DNA of 64,000 nucleotides from Bacteroidales bacterium UBA4331 (GCA_002394395.1 DGTR01000015.1:53044-117043); one strand, 5' to 3'. Shown: positions 8,578 to 17,828, numbered from the stretch's first letter. The notes: a model not told the origin generated them from the sequence alone. Numbers and translations are program-made.

Positions 8578-9894
8578 TCCGCGTACATCGTACATCCGTC
8601 CTTTGTACATTATATAGATTTGTCCGTTCAAGAGAATTTTTCGTATTTGCGGATAGGTACCGATGAAATCGGATGTTTCTTCAAGACTTGTGGTTATCTC
8701 CTGCCCTGTTTCACTATCGGCAGTATGGAAGCAACCGGAGACCGTGCTAATCGTCTGACTGCTGCTGTCTTCGCCGCTAATAGTGTACCAATAATCGGTA
8801 TTGGCCTGCAGCCCGTCCAGAGTATAGAAGAACAGCCGCTCCGAATAGGTGCTGTCTGCATCTTCCTGAGCGCGTGCCGGTGCATGGGAAACAAAATGCA
8901 GACCGGTTACCACACCGTTGCGGTCAAAAGTGATATAAAACGCCTCTTCCGTGTGCGCGCTGTCTTCATAAACATGAAGTACATAAGTCTCTGCGTTTGG
9001 TACAGATTTCCAACTGAACAAGGCATTGTGCGCATCTGCCATCACCGGAAAGAGGTCACTTCCGTCATGGTTTTGAGCCAGACGGACTGCTTTGCCGACA
9101 TAGCGGTTATCTATGGTTATGGACGGAGACCCGTATGCCAGACAATAATATCCGCCATTTGTTCCATTCGGGGTAGAGGTCCAATAACGAGCTGTTTGCG
9201 AAGCATATACCTTCGTACAATAATCTTGGCTCTGCCAGTCCTTTGTCCGCTCGTACGTAATCGGCAGAAAAACAGCCCCTGCCATTTCCATCAGCGTCCA
9301 CTCGTCAGTCGTATAGTTATTGGGAGCGGCAGTAGAGTCTGTGCTGTTGGAGGGTTTGAAATGCAAGCCGGCAGGAATAACCCAGTTATCCGGCAGCAGA
9401 ATAGAACCGTTCACGCCGTTCACCGTTCCGTTGGCATAGAGCGAAGCGGCGTTTTCGCGTCCCCGGTAGAGGTAGTCCCACTCGTCCTTGGTCATTGTAC
9501 GCCATAGGTTACGAGCATTGCCGCCATTACTGATGGCATTATTCCCCCATTCGTTATAGGAACCATAATTGCTGTTTTTCGTGCTGCTGGCTGTGGGATT
9601 ATTACCTGTCCCCCAACCAAAGAGATCCAGCCATCCTTCATAGGTCCATACCCATCCGTCAACCGAGTACTGATAGCTTCTGATACGCTCGTTTGCCGTA
9701 CCTAAAAAATCCCATTGGTTCTCGGCGAAACGCCATGTGTTTGTGCTAGGTTGGTACTGTAAGTTGCCACGCGAGAAAGCCACCGTGTCGGTTGCGCTGA
9801 TGGCAAACTTACCCCTCAATGCACCTTCCGTCGCCTGCAAGTTGCTTGCCATCATCGTCAGGCAAACAAGAATAATACATACTTTCGTTTTCAT
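8557..9894 (-). CDS. Secreted protein with FISUMP/SUMF1-like domain and FnIII-like module
   Basis: 445 residues. The signal peptide is of the MKTKVCIILVCL type. Residues about 25-285 carry the pattern FSRGNLQYQPSTNTWRFA, WLDLFGWGTG, WRTMTKDEWDYL, LPDNWVIPAG, GAVFLP, RYWTSTPNG and KAVRLAQ. I recognise this as the Fibrobacter-succinogenes-paralog (FISUMP)/SUMF1-like, C-type-lectin-related fold frequent in secreted Bacteroidales proteins. A FnIII-like module (ALFSWKSVPNAETYVLHVY) and the common tail (ILLNGQIYIMYKGRMYDVRG) follow. The last residues LIIDN and the stop come from the intergenic heptad repeat, so the original end was probably different. A ligand-binding role is inferred from fold only. 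Confidence 0.78.
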   Translation of the reverse strand: MKTKVCIILVCLTMMASNLQATEGALRGKFAISATDTVAFSRGNLQYQPSTNTWRFAENQWDFLGTANERIRSYQYSVDGWVWTYEGWLDLFGWGTGNNPTASSTKNSNYGSYNEWGNNAISNGGNARNLWRTMTKDEWDYLYRGRENAASLYANGTVNGVNGSILLPDNWVIPAGLHFKPSNSTDSTAAPNNYTTDEWTLMEMAGAVFLPITYERTKDWQSQDYCTKVYASQTARYWTSTPNGTNGGYYCLAYGSPSITIDNRYVGKAVRLAQNHDGSDLFPVMADAHNALFSWKSVPNAETYVLHVYEDSAHTEEAFYITFDRNGVVTGLHFVSHAPARAQEDADSTYSERLFFYTLDGLQANTDYWYTISGEDSSSQTISTVSGCFHTADSETGQEITTSLEETSDFIGTYPQIRKILLNGQIYIMYKGRMYDVRGQLIIDN

Positions 9895-9903
9895 GATTGT
9901 ATA

Positions 9904-12900
9904 TTATTTTATCTGGTTTCCTTGTACATTGTACATTGTCCCTTTGTACATTATATAGATTTGTCCGTTGCGGAGGATCTTGTGTACATTCTCTTTTTCT
10001 TCGATGAAATCGATATCTTCTGTACTTTCGCCCTCTCCTTTTGTGCGGAACGAACCGTGGGTGGATTCAAATGCTTTTTCCTCAGCATTGCGTCCCACTA
10101 CGGTGTACCAATACTGCGTTCCGGGCGTCAAGCCGTCCAAGGTATAGGTGAATTGTTCCACTTCGGCATATTTCTTCGGTGCATGACGTACAAAATTGAT
10201 AGAAATCACCCTTCCTGTTTTGTCAAACACCACATAGCAAATCTCTTCTGCTTGCGCCGCGTCTCTGTACACATGCAGCACGTATGTCTCCGCGCCTTCT
10301 ACTGCTCCCCATGTAAACATCGCACTTGTCTCTTCCGGCTCGATGGATACGGGCATTCTGTCTTCTTGGAGACCTTCGCGCAATGCCGTGTAATGATACT
10401 CGCTTATCGAGTTGGCATAATGGTTGGTAAAATCAACATATTGGATCTGTTTGATACGTCTGTCGGCTACGGGACTGAAAGAAGGTCTGTTGTTTATATT
10501 GATGCGCTCTTCTTTCATGCCGTACGATGCAGGAGAAAGTACCGGTTCCTCCGACAAAGAATTGCCGTAACTGAACGCCCATTGTTGCGTATCTTCTATT
10601 CCGCGTTCGCAGGTCCCGCCTTGTGCAATCAGAGACAGCACATTGCCCTCTTCGTCAAACTCCGCCCGCTTGCTGTAGGCATTGTTGGACACGCCGGAGC
10701 AATAGAACTCGTTTTTGGTGGTATTCCATTTGTAGTTGTCCGCCGTCGTCCAGTCCTCTGCGTCGCCTGCGTAGTAGTAGACAGACCGTGTATCAGGTCT
10801 CAGAGCGGTCTTGTCTGCGTTCATGGCAAACGTCGTTCGCTCCACCACGCGCTGCAACTCGTCCAATACAACATAGTCATTAAACACCGGCACATATTCA
10901 CCGCCCCAACGCTGCTCGGCTTGAAGCCATGATTCGTATTGAATCATACCGTACCATTTCGGGTCTTCCTCATTGCGATAGTAATAGACATACCGCATGT
11001 TCGGCACATTATATCCGATATTTGCTGTCTTGTATGTGGTGCGCTCCTTGATCCGTCCCTGTTCATCGTAAATCACATCATTGTGGTGCATGGTTTGCGT
11101 CAGAACAATTTCGTCTCCTTCCCATCCGTAAGTCTCTACGTACAGCAGAATACCTTCTTTAGAATACGAGCTGTAGTTCTTGGTGTGTTTTATGTCTGAA
11201 ATCTGCCAAGTCTGTGTGTCTGCGTTTTTATTGTACCACGTCGTTTCCCGTGCTACGTCGGCAGTCATATCATTCGGGAAATAGGTATATTGCTCGTAAT
11301 ATGTTGTATCTACAAATTCTTTGTTCTCATTGATGCGATAAGTAATGTGGCTCACTACTCTGCCGATTTCATCATATTGGTTCACTTGCCAACTGCCGTA
11401 CTTGTCTTCGGAATTATACCAACCTATTTCATTTCCTATTGTATCGTAGTAGGTTATATTCCCATTATTATAGTTATGGGAATAGATATTGCCATCGGCT
11501 CCGATTGACATATATCCAACGACATTTTTGGCATATGCATGAAGGATTGTATCATAGGTAAAAGCATAGAAATAACTTGGCTCCCATCGATAGTTCTTCC
11601 ATTCGTACTCAAAGGCAGAAAGCGGTTCGCCGTTTTCGCCTAAACTCACTCGCAAATCCAAACCGGACGTGCATTCCCACTGGTGACTCTCTGTGTTATA
11701 TACCTCATTCCACCTGTACCAATTTCCGAAGCCATAACGATACGTCTTGTCTATCATACGGGTAATCGGGCTGGCATTCCATTGAAGGCTCGCAGTAAGC
11801 GTATATTCAGGCGTCATTTCCGAAGTTGTGATCCACTCGTCTATTGCGGGACGCTTTTCTTGCGTCTTGGAATAAACCACTTCACCCTCGTTGCCGTATT
11901 CCGTCCGCTTGACCGTCCAAATGCCGTTTTGCAGCGTCGTGTCCAGACGCAGCGTGCAACGGCGCTCCGCGTCGTAACTATAAACGGAGTTGGAATAAGC
12001 CGTCAGTACACTGTCTTCATCATTATATCTCCATGAACGCACGTGTTGCGGATACGTCTTATTGCCGGTAGCGTTTTTCTCTATCAGGAATTCCTCGTCG
12101 CGACGGTTGCTCGTCGCGGTCTTGCGCGTGAACACATCGTCCAGATAGATCTCTGTGGTAGTGATTAACTCTGTTGTATCAATCCAATTATCATAACGTG
12201 CATGAGCCCAACTCGACTTGCCGGTAATACGCCCGCTGCGGTAATAGGTCTCGTTGCCATACGTGCTATTACCCTCGTATGTGCGAATCACTCCGCCATT
12301 CTCATTGTACTCCGTACCGCTTTCTAAACTTCCATTGTAGTCCCATATTTTTTCCTGTATCCACAACCGGTGGTTGCGGTATTTGTTGCGACCGTATGTA
12401 TTCCATTGGTTTTTCCATTGCTGCGCTTTGGCATTGAAATAATAACTGATGGATTCCAAGGTCGAGTCCGTCTCCGCATGATAATAGCGCATAGATGGCT
12501 TCCAAAGACCCGATGAATCCAACCGATAAACGGAATAGTCATAGTTGCGGATCTGGCGGATCAGATGACCATCTTCGTCAAAGATATTCCGGTACGTGTC
12601 ATACGCATAGTCATAACGCTGGCTCAATTCAAATGCAGCCTCATCCAGTTCCTGCAAATCGGAGATGTTGAGGGCGGAATCGATCAGATTCTCCCCTTCA
12701 AACAACATCCGGCTCGGATGCCTGTACTCATACACGGTATGCGCGCCTTCTTCGCCAAAATCACAGTACACGTACTTGCCGCTATACGGATTGATGCGGT
12801 AGTAATACTCTGTCGCATTGACATAATAGATGGTAGTATTGGTTTCTACCAGACTATCCGGCGCGTAGAAATAATTCACGTGCTTATACTCTGTTCCTCC

Positions 12901-13041
12901 GCCTTCGTCACCCGTCTGGAGCGTGTTAATACGGATACTGTCCAGACGCCACGCGTAATCATTGCCTGCATTTTCCTGTGCAAACACGCTGCTTGCCATT
13001 CCTATCAGGCAAACAAGAATAATACATACTTTTGTTTTCAT
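9904..13041 (-). CDS. Large secreted YD-repeat-like protein with FnIII-like module
   Basis: 1045 residues from the ATG at 13041; the in-frame TTG at 13059 is inside the heptad repeat and is rejected. The signal peptide is MKTKVCIILVCLIGMASS. The long middle part (about 30-890) is Tyr/Trp/Asn-rich with recurrent 'YDEQGRIKERTTY', 'YDEIGRVVSHITY', 'WQVNQYDE' elements like YD/RHS-type strands, but no RHS core or toxin domain is visible. It ends in a FnIII-like module (AMFTWGAVEGAETYVLHVY) and the shared tail (ILRNGQIYIMYKGTMYNVQG). It lies 9 bp upstream of the FISUMP-like gene. An extracellular fibrous protein is inferred; the true family is unsure. Confidence 0.75.
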   Translation of the reverse strand: MKTKVCIILVCLIGMASSVFAQENAGNDYAWRLDSIRINTLQTGDEGGGTEYKHVNYFYAPDSLVETNTTIYYVNATEYYYRINPYSGKYVYCDFGEEGAHTVYEYRHPSRMLFEGENLIDSALNISDLQELDEAAFELSQRYDYAYDTYRNIFDEDGHLIRQIRNYDYSVYRLDSSGLWKPSMRYYHAETDSTLESISYYFNAKAQQWKNQWNTYGRNKYRNHRLWIQEKIWDYNGSLESGTEYNENGGVIRTYEGNSTYGNETYYRSGRITGKSSWAHARYDNWIDTTELITTTEIYLDDVFTRKTATSNRRDEEFLIEKNATGNKTYPQHVRSWRYNDEDSVLTAYSNSVYSYDAERRCTLRLDTTLQNGIWTVKRTEYGNEGEVVYSKTQEKRPAIDEWITTSEMTPEYTLTASLQWNASPITRMIDKTYRYGFGNWYRWNEVYNTESHQWECTSGLDLRVSLGENGEPLSAFEYEWKNYRWEPSYFYAFTYDTILHAYAKNVVGYMSIGADGNIYSHNYNNGNITYYDTIGNEIGWYNSEDKYGSWQVNQYDEIGRVVSHITYRINENKEFVDTTYYEQYTYFPNDMTADVARETTWYNKNADTQTWQISDIKHTKNYSSYSKEGILLYVETYGWEGDEIVLTQTMHHNDVIYDEQGRIKERTTYKTANIGYNVPNMRYVYYYRNEEDPKWYGMIQYESWLQAEQRWGGEYVPVFNDYVVLDELQRVVERTTFAMNADKTALRPDTRSVYYYAGDAEDWTTADNYKWNTTKNEFYCSGVSNNAYSKRAEFDEEGNVLSLIAQGGTCERGIEDTQQWAFSYGNSLSEEPVLSPASYGMKEERININNRPSFSPVADRRIKQIQYVDFTNHYANSISEYHYTALREGLQEDRMPVSIEPEETSAMFTWGAVEGAETYVLHVYRDAAQAEEICYVVFDKTGRVISINFVRHAPKKYAEVEQFTYTLDGLTPGTQYWYTVVGRNAEEKAFESTHGSFRTKGEGESTEDIDFIEEKENVHKILRNGQIYIMYKGTMYNVQGNQIK
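9921..9952. repeat. TTGTACA 7-bp tandem repeat in tail codons
   Basis: Units ttgtaca / ttgtaca / ttgtccc / tttgtaca lie in the tail-coding end of the YD-like gene (MYKGTMYNVQG). Similar strings are at 25138-25170 and 25590-25622. Confidence 0.55.
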
Positions 13042-13083
13042 ATAACTGTCAATTATCAACTATCAATTATCAATTATCAACTG
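13042..13083. repeat. Intergenic 7-bp tandem repeat (TTATCAA unit)
   Basis: About five heptads, nearly identical to 8522-8577, in the equivalent position. Encodes the LIIDN end of the 13063-15348 product. Confidence 0.9.
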
Positions 13084-15348
13084 TCCTCGTACATCGTACA
13101 TCCTTCCTTCGTAAATCAGATAAATCTGTCCGTTACGGAGGATCTTGCCGTTCGAACCCTCAAAAGTGCCGGTTTCATCGGATATTTCTTCGATAGCTGT
13201 CGGCGTGTTCGCTCCGAGAGTAGCAAAGGATCCGGAGGCGTAGAAGAGTTCCGTATTATTGGCATCGGAAGCGGTCATCGTGAACCAATAGTCGGTGCCC
13301 TCACTCAAACCGTTGTAACGGAACGAGAAGGAAGCAGCGGTGTTCATCGCCCGGCGCGCAGGTGCGTGCTTGGAGAAGTCGATCTCAACGAGCTGTCCCA
13401 TTGAGTTGAACGTCAGCGTACAAATCTTCTCCGTACGCTCTTCATTCGCCCAGATGATGAGCGTGTAGTAACTGGCACCTTCCACGGCCGGCCATGTGAA
13501 CTGCACGCTGTGGTTGTCAGTTTGTGTCTCTACTTCCGGTTCCTTTTCCGGCAGACCTAACAGTGTGCTGTCCACTTGGATGTTAAAGCCGTTCCATATG
13601 CTGTTGGCACGATAAATATCCGCGAGCGAGTCACAAGGTACTAAAAGCACCGTTTGTGCTTGGTTAAGAAGATTGAACGAATTGCTTTGTGCCGCCGGAA
13701 CAGACATCATCGGTGCTACGATGGTATCAATAGACGGTGTGTTGTCATTGTAGCCGGACATATATCCACCGAAAACCTCCTTTTCCAACAAACTGATGTT
13801 TTTGGGGAGAATCAGTTTGTTTTTGTTCACAGCTCTCAGCGAACCCGACCGCAAAGTGGTCACTTGATCCGGAATAATAATATCCTCTCCGTCATGCTTG
13901 GGCGGATAGAGCGCCAGAGCCGTCGTGTCTGCCGAATAAAGCACACCGTCTATCGCTCGGAAATACGCGTTCGCTTTCGGCATTCGTACATACCATATAT
14001 TGGGACACTGACCGAAAGCGTACTCTCCGATTGTTTGGAGATTACTGCCGATCTCCAACATCTCCAGTTTCGCGCAGTTGCGGAACTGACCTTTCCCGAT
14101 GATGCGGTTGTTAACAATCGCTTTCCTCAGTTCCCCAGAAGCGGCAAACACTTCTGTACCTATCGAGTCCACGGAGGCAGGAATGGTTATTTGCTCCATC
14201 TGGTAAGAATGGAAAAATGCTTCGTCATCTATTTTTTCCAGTGAGTCCGGCAACACATAGGCACGATTATCATAGAATGCCCCTAAACTGTTGCCATGAA
14301 AGGCATATTTGCCGATGGTTTTCACACTCGGCATTTGCAGGTCATACATAGAGGATGCGCAAAACGCCTCATAGGCTATATGTTGCACACTTTGCGGAAG
14401 CGTGCAGGAGATCTGCAATGCCGACGGACAATAGACCACCGTGTCCATATTAATAGTGAAAAGCATGCCATTCCATGAGGTGTAGTGCCGGTTTCCTTGT
14501 GCCACCGTGATACTATTTATTCTGCCACCACTGATAGCTCCGAACTCAATATGTTCCAAAGAGGCTGGAAAGGAGAGCGTCTTGATACCTGCGTTGATGG
14601 TGAAATTGAGAGCACTACGCCCAATATATTTGACACCTTCCGGTATAGTCAGTTTCGTTATTTTCCCACATCCGTAGAAAGCACTACTGCATATAGCCTG
14701 AATGCCCGTCGGTATCGTATAGGCACCTTGATAATTCATCGGCATCAACACAAACATGCTGTCGTTGTAAATGGGATCTTGGAGCGCATCTAATATATAG
14801 AACGCCCACGGACTGACCTCTTGGACCGAATTAGCTAACTGAACGCGCTGCAAGTTAGGCATTTGTTCAAACGAACGCTGCTCGATATACGTCACGCCTT
14901 CCGGCACGCGGAACTCAATGAGTCCTGCCTTCCAGAACGCCTCAAAAGGAATCTCTGTGATCGTACTGTCCGGAATGATACACGATGTCAGATTAGTGCA
15001 TCTGAGGAATGCATTTTTGCCTAAATTACGCAGGGTTTGTGGCAAGACAATAGATGTCAGTTGATTGCAATCGGCAAAAGCATCGTCTGCCATACTCGTA
15101 ACCGCGTAATGTGCGCCCTCGTACGTCACCGTGTCATTAATAACGATGTCACCAACAGCGGTGTTGTTACTCTGTACCGCTATTTGTGCTGTCATGGCGG
15201 TGTTGTCCAGCGTATAATAAACGCTGTCAATAAAAACCTTTTGTGCGTAGGCGCACGTTCCTTTTAATACTACCGCTGCAAAGAGCAGAACGAAAAACGT
15301 GATTTTTTCCTTAGCCGCAGAGGCACGATTTGGCAAAAACTTTTTCAT
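13063..15348 (-). CDS. BspA-like LRR_5 surface protein, first gene of the surface operon
   Basis: 761 residues. A long signal peptide (charged MKKFLPNRASAAKEK, then ITFFVLLFAAVVLKG, cleavage near AYAQ) is followed by LRR_5 repeats at about 75-560 (LTSIVLPQTLRNLGKNAF, MEQITIPASVDSIGTEVF). Non-repeat islands such as YNDSMFVLMPMNYQGAYTIP and VLYSADTTALALYPPKHDGED are typical of BspA proteins. A FnIII-like module (VQFTWPAVEGASYYTLIIW) and the common tail (ILRNGQIYLIYEGRMYDVRG) close the protein, with LIIDN from the heptad repeat. The promoter at 15375-15406 lies just upstream, so this is probably the first cistron of a block reaching past the left edge. Confidence 0.88.
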   Translation of the reverse strand: MKKFLPNRASAAKEKITFFVLLFAAVVLKGTCAYAQKVFIDSVYYTLDNTAMTAQIAVQSNNTAVGDIVINDTVTYEGAHYAVTSMADDAFADCNQLTSIVLPQTLRNLGKNAFLRCTNLTSCIIPDSTITEIPFEAFWKAGLIEFRVPEGVTYIEQRSFEQMPNLQRVQLANSVQEVSPWAFYILDALQDPIYNDSMFVLMPMNYQGAYTIPTGIQAICSSAFYGCGKITKLTIPEGVKYIGRSALNFTINAGIKTLSFPASLEHIEFGAISGGRINSITVAQGNRHYTSWNGMLFTINMDTVVYCPSALQISCTLPQSVQHIAYEAFCASSMYDLQMPSVKTIGKYAFHGNSLGAFYDNRAYVLPDSLEKIDDEAFFHSYQMEQITIPASVDSIGTEVFAASGELRKAIVNNRIIGKGQFRNCAKLEMLEIGSNLQTIGEYAFGQCPNIWYVRMPKANAYFRAIDGVLYSADTTALALYPPKHDGEDIIIPDQVTTLRSGSLRAVNKNKLILPKNISLLEKEVFGGYMSGYNDNTPSIDTIVAPMMSVPAAQSNSFNLLNQAQTVLLVPCDSLADIYRANSIWNGFNIQVDSTLLGLPEKEPEVETQTDNHSVQFTWPAVEGASYYTLIIWANEERTEKICTLTFNSMGQLVEIDFSKHAPARRAMNTAASFSFRYNGLSEGTDYWFTMTASDANNTELFYASGSFATLGANTPTAIEEISDETGTFEGSNGKILRNGQIYLIYEGRMYDVRGQLIIDN

Positions 15349-15374
15349 GCGATTTTAAGTTTTGAAATTCGGTG

Positions 15375-15406
15375 CAAAATTACTGCTTTTTTTTGACATG
15401 TGCAAA
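15375..15406 (-). promoter_or_regulatory. Bacteroidota-type promoter for the surface-protein operon
   Basis: Minus strand: -33 TTTG (15403-15406), 20-bp spacer containing ATGTCA and an A-tract, -7 TAATTTTG (15375-15382). The -7 box overlaps the stop codon of the upstream 15380-16081 gene. Leader about 20 nt. Confidence 0.85.
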
Positions 15407-16081
15407 TTTTGCAGTTGTACGAGGCGGTTTTTCTAAATTTGTAAGTACTTGAATATCAGGCAGTTGCAAATTGCGGTCCCGGAAATAGTTGTACGACCGG
15501 CGAAGAGGGCTTGCGAAGGGTTGCAATCTTACGTGGTAATCTGCCTCTTCGAAGCTGATTTCCTCCACTTCGACTTGATTTTCTCTGGCTCGTTTGGCTT
15601 CTTTTTGGAGCTGGCGATAGATGGCTACATAGACGTATTGATAAAAGCGAGAATAGGCCTTGAAACCTTCTTCGGGTTTTCCGCCGCCTTTATAAACGGT
15701 GAAATAGTGGTGGAAGAACCGAATCCGCCATTCGATACCCTCCGGCGTGTGGTCTTTTTCCAATGCGTGCGCACGTCGTTGTGCCTCTTTGATCAGCTCT
15801 CTGTTGGCTACGCAGGCTTCCGGCCAGTATTTCGGGAAATGGAAGGTATATAACTCAAACAATCCCTCTCTGAACCGTGAGGGACGAAGGACAATGCGTT
15901 TTTTGTATTTTTGTCCCTCTTTCACTTCGTCCGTCGCACCTCTCCAATAATCGATGCCCTTAGGGAGACGACAGTAGTACACACCCCTTTTATGAGGCGT
16001 GGAACCTGCCGGAAGCGGCACAAATTCAAAACCGCTGCGTTTTAAATCCTCAATGATCTTTGTTTTCAGATGTTTGCCCAT
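15380..16081 (-). CDS. Uncharacterised protein, paralogue of the 24032-24484 product
   Basis: 233 residues, basic, with no signal peptide or membrane segment. It shares with the 24032-24484 product the block NRELIKEAQRRAHALEK (about residues 95-111), a W-x-x-RF element about 15-20 residues later, and YVYVAIYRQLQKEA (about 150-163). I recognise no catalytic motif. The start has an unusually good ribosome site for this phylum (AGGAGG, 16084-16089). Its own promoter is at 16238-16269, followed by a leader of about 150 nt with a 9-bp-stem hairpin (16183-16206). The pair resembles short Bacteroidales proteins beginning MGKVKYH that I know only as uncharacterised. A cytoplasmic nucleic-acid-binding role would fit the charge, but that is a guess. 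Confidence 0.75.
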   Translation of the reverse strand: MGKHLKTKIIEDLKRSGFEFVPLPAGSTPHKRGVYYCRLPKGIDYWRGATDEVKEGQKYKKRIVLRPSRFREGLFELYTFHFPKYWPEACVANRELIKEAQRRAHALEKDHTPEGIEWRIRFFHHYFTVYKGGGKPEEGFKAYSRFYQYVYVAIYRQLQKEAKRARENQVEVEEISFEEADYHVRLQPFASPLRRSYNYFRDRNLQLPDIQVLTNLEKPPRTTAKFAHVKKKQ

Positions 16082-16092
16082 AATCCTCCTGA
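16082..16092 (-). promoter_or_regulatory. Strong Shine-Dalgarno of the 15380-16081 gene
   Basis: TCAGGAGGATT directly precedes the ATG. Unusual here, as most genes in the window lack such a site. Confidence 0.7.
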
Positions 16093-16182
16093 TTTTTTAT
16101 GCATCTTTAGCTCAAATTCTAAGCATCATTAACTCGCGTCCTATGCTTTCTAGACTTTATTACTTTTACTATACTCCTAATT

Positions 16183-16206
16183 CACTTATTTACAGCCAAA
16201 TAAGTG
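16183..16206 (-). promoter_or_regulatory. Leader hairpin
   Basis: CACTTATTT and AAATAAGTG form a perfect 9-bp stem around a 6-nt loop, in the leader of the 15380-16081 gene, about 25 nt after the expected transcription start. Function unknown. Confidence 0.5.
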
Positions 16207-16237
16207 CCTTTTACCCGTATTTTAAATAAATCGTCTG

Positions 16238-16269
16238 CAAAAGTACAAATTTTTTCTCAAAAATGCAAA
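16238..16269 (-). promoter_or_regulatory. Promoter of the 15380-16081 gene
   Basis: -33 TTTG (16266-16269), 20 bp, -7 TACTTTTG (16238-16245) on the minus strand. Divergent from the promoter at 16304-16335. Confidence 0.8.
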
Positions 16270-16303
16270 TTTTCCCATAGAAAAACATTTTTTTATATAA
16301 TAA

Positions 16304-16335
16304 TTTGCATAAATGCAAAAGTTTTACTACCTTTG
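16304..16335 (+). promoter_or_regulatory. Promoter of the TPR/HTH regulator gene
   Basis: -33 TTTG (16304-16307), 20 bp, -7 TACCTTTG (16328-16335). The ATG at 16353 follows within about 12 nt of the expected start site. Confidence 0.8.
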
Positions 16336-16352
16336 CACTCAAAAATAAGACC

Positions 16353-17828
16353 ATGCAATCCTTCAGGCGTTCATATACTATCCTTCTTGCACTTTTTGCC
16401 GCGGCTCTCGCGGTCGTATCCTGCGGCAGGAGGGGTTCTGCGGCGGTGGAGAAGTTGGAGCAGGGGGAGGCGAATTATAAGGCGGGGACGACCTCTAATT
16501 ATGCGAGCCATTATGAGGAGTCGGTTTATTACCTGAAACAGGCGGAGGAGGCGTTTCTGGATGTCGATCCGGCGGCGTTATCGCCGGAGATGCAGAGAAA
16601 GCGGACGAAGTTGTTGGGGCTGACGTGGTTTCATTTGGGAAACACTTCCGAGAGCGAGATGCTGTACGAGATCGCCAAGGAATACTACCGCAAGTCCGTT
16701 CCGCTGCTTCGGGAGAGTAAGAACCTTACTTATCTGGCTTGCGCGTACCGGGACATCGCGCGTACGACGGCGCTGACGGAGGGAGAGCAGGATAGTGTGC
16801 TGTATTATTTTGACGAAGCAGAACGTTTTGCGCGCGAGGCGCAGAGTACGGTTCTTGAGTTGGATATACGGGCGTACCGATATCAGCTTTGTTTTCCGGA
16901 CAGCATCCCGCAGCGGTTGGAAGTATGCCGTCGGTTGGCGGAGGAGTTTGGTGCGCACGCGAGGTATTCAGAGATCGTGGAGCTTCTTCTGAGCGAAGCG
17001 GAGACCGATTCGGCGGCGTATTATCTGGAGCGTTTGCAACCGAAGGACTCCGCGTACGCGTATTGGTTTGAGCAGAGTTACACGTATCTGCAGAGTAAGA
17101 TCTTGCAGCAAGAAGGCAAGTCGGGCGAGGCATATTCGCTTTTGTTGGATTTGTACGATAGGAAGATCGAGGAGTTGCGTCGCGATGCGGGTTCGCGGAC
17201 ATATGCGCTGACGCTTCATTATGATGTCGCGCGTGAGCAGCAGTTGGCGCAGGAGGCGCTTCGTGAGCGGTCGTGGCAAAGGAAGATCTCGTTGGTGCTG
17301 ATCTTGTTGTTGGTACTTTCCGTGGCGTTGTTCTTCGTCTCGTGGCGGTATTGGCAGCACCATAAAAAGGAACAGGCTGCGGCTTTGCGGGCGTTGCAGG
17401 ACAAGTATGCGCAGCAACTTCAGTTGGCTCTGGAGCGGCTGAAGCAGAAAGTGAATTTGACGCGGGAGATGGAGCTGCAGCGACTTCGGGGTAATGAGCC
17501 GGAGTTTCCGAAATGGCTGCAGACCTACCGTGACGAGCAGTTGACGCTCAGTAAGGAGAGTATCGACGAACTTATCGGTTCGATGGATACCGCTCTGGAC
17601 GGGGCTATCAGCAGGTTAAGGAAGGAGTATCCGGCTTTGACGGAGTCCGATATGCAGTTTGCTATCCTGAGTATCATCGGCGCTTCGGACAGCGATATGG
17701 GTATCTTGCTGAACGTCCAGAAGCAGACTATCTACCACCGCCGCCAGATCGTGCGCAAGCATGTGGATCCCGCCATCGAAGATATAGACGCATGGCTCAG
17801 GAAATATATCCTTACTCCTAAACTCTAA
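16353..17828 (+). CDS. TPR lipoprotein-like membrane regulator with C-terminal HTH
   Basis: 491 residues from the ATG at 16353. An earlier in-frame ATG (16305) would lie inside the promoter and is rejected. The N-terminus LLALFAAALAVVSCGRRG has a lipobox-like VVSC. TPR-like helices occupy about 30-310. One membrane helix follows (ISLVLILLLVLSVALFFVSW, about 325-345), then a Lys/Glu/Gln-rich coiled coil. The C-terminal part (ESDMQFAILSIIGASDSDM, VQKQTIYHRRQIVRK) looks like a helix-turn-helix. This periplasmic TPR / membrane / cytoplasmic HTH order is known in Bacteroidota regulators of unknown ligand. Convergent with recX, the two stop codons overlapping. Target genes cannot be told from the sequence; the divergent 15380-16081 gene and surface operon are nearest. 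Confidence 0.78.
   Translation: MQSFRRSYTILLALFAAALAVVSCGRRGSAAVEKLEQGEANYKAGTTSNYASHYEESVYYLKQAEEAFLDVDPAALSPEMQRKRTKLLGLTWFHLGNTSESEMLYEIAKEYYRKSVPLLRESKNLTYLACAYRDIARTTALTEGEQDSVLYYFDEAERFAREAQSTVLELDIRAYRYQLCFPDSIPQRLEVCRRLAEEFGAHARYSEIVELLLSEAETDSAAYYLERLQPKDSAYAYWFEQSYTYLQSKILQQEGKSGEAYSLLLDLYDRKIEELRRDAGSRTYALTLHYDVAREQQLAQEALRERSWQRKISLVLILLLVLSVALFFVSWRYWQHHKKEQAAALRALQDKYAQQLQLALERLKQKVNLTREMELQRLRGNEPEFPKWLQTYRDEQLTLSKESIDELIGSMDTALDGAISRLRKEYPALTESDMQFAILSIIGASDSDMGILLNVQKQTIYHRRQIVRKHVDPAIEDIDAWLRKYILTPKL

Noticed and set aside
8416..9507. 363-codon plus-strand frame
   Set aside because: Runs opposite the FISUMP-like gene and through the heptad repeat; Cys/Arg-rich shadow without a domain.
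13595..13612. TTGGCACGATAAAT as a second sigma-54 site
   Set aside because: Lacks the TTGC -12 element and lies inside a coding sequence.
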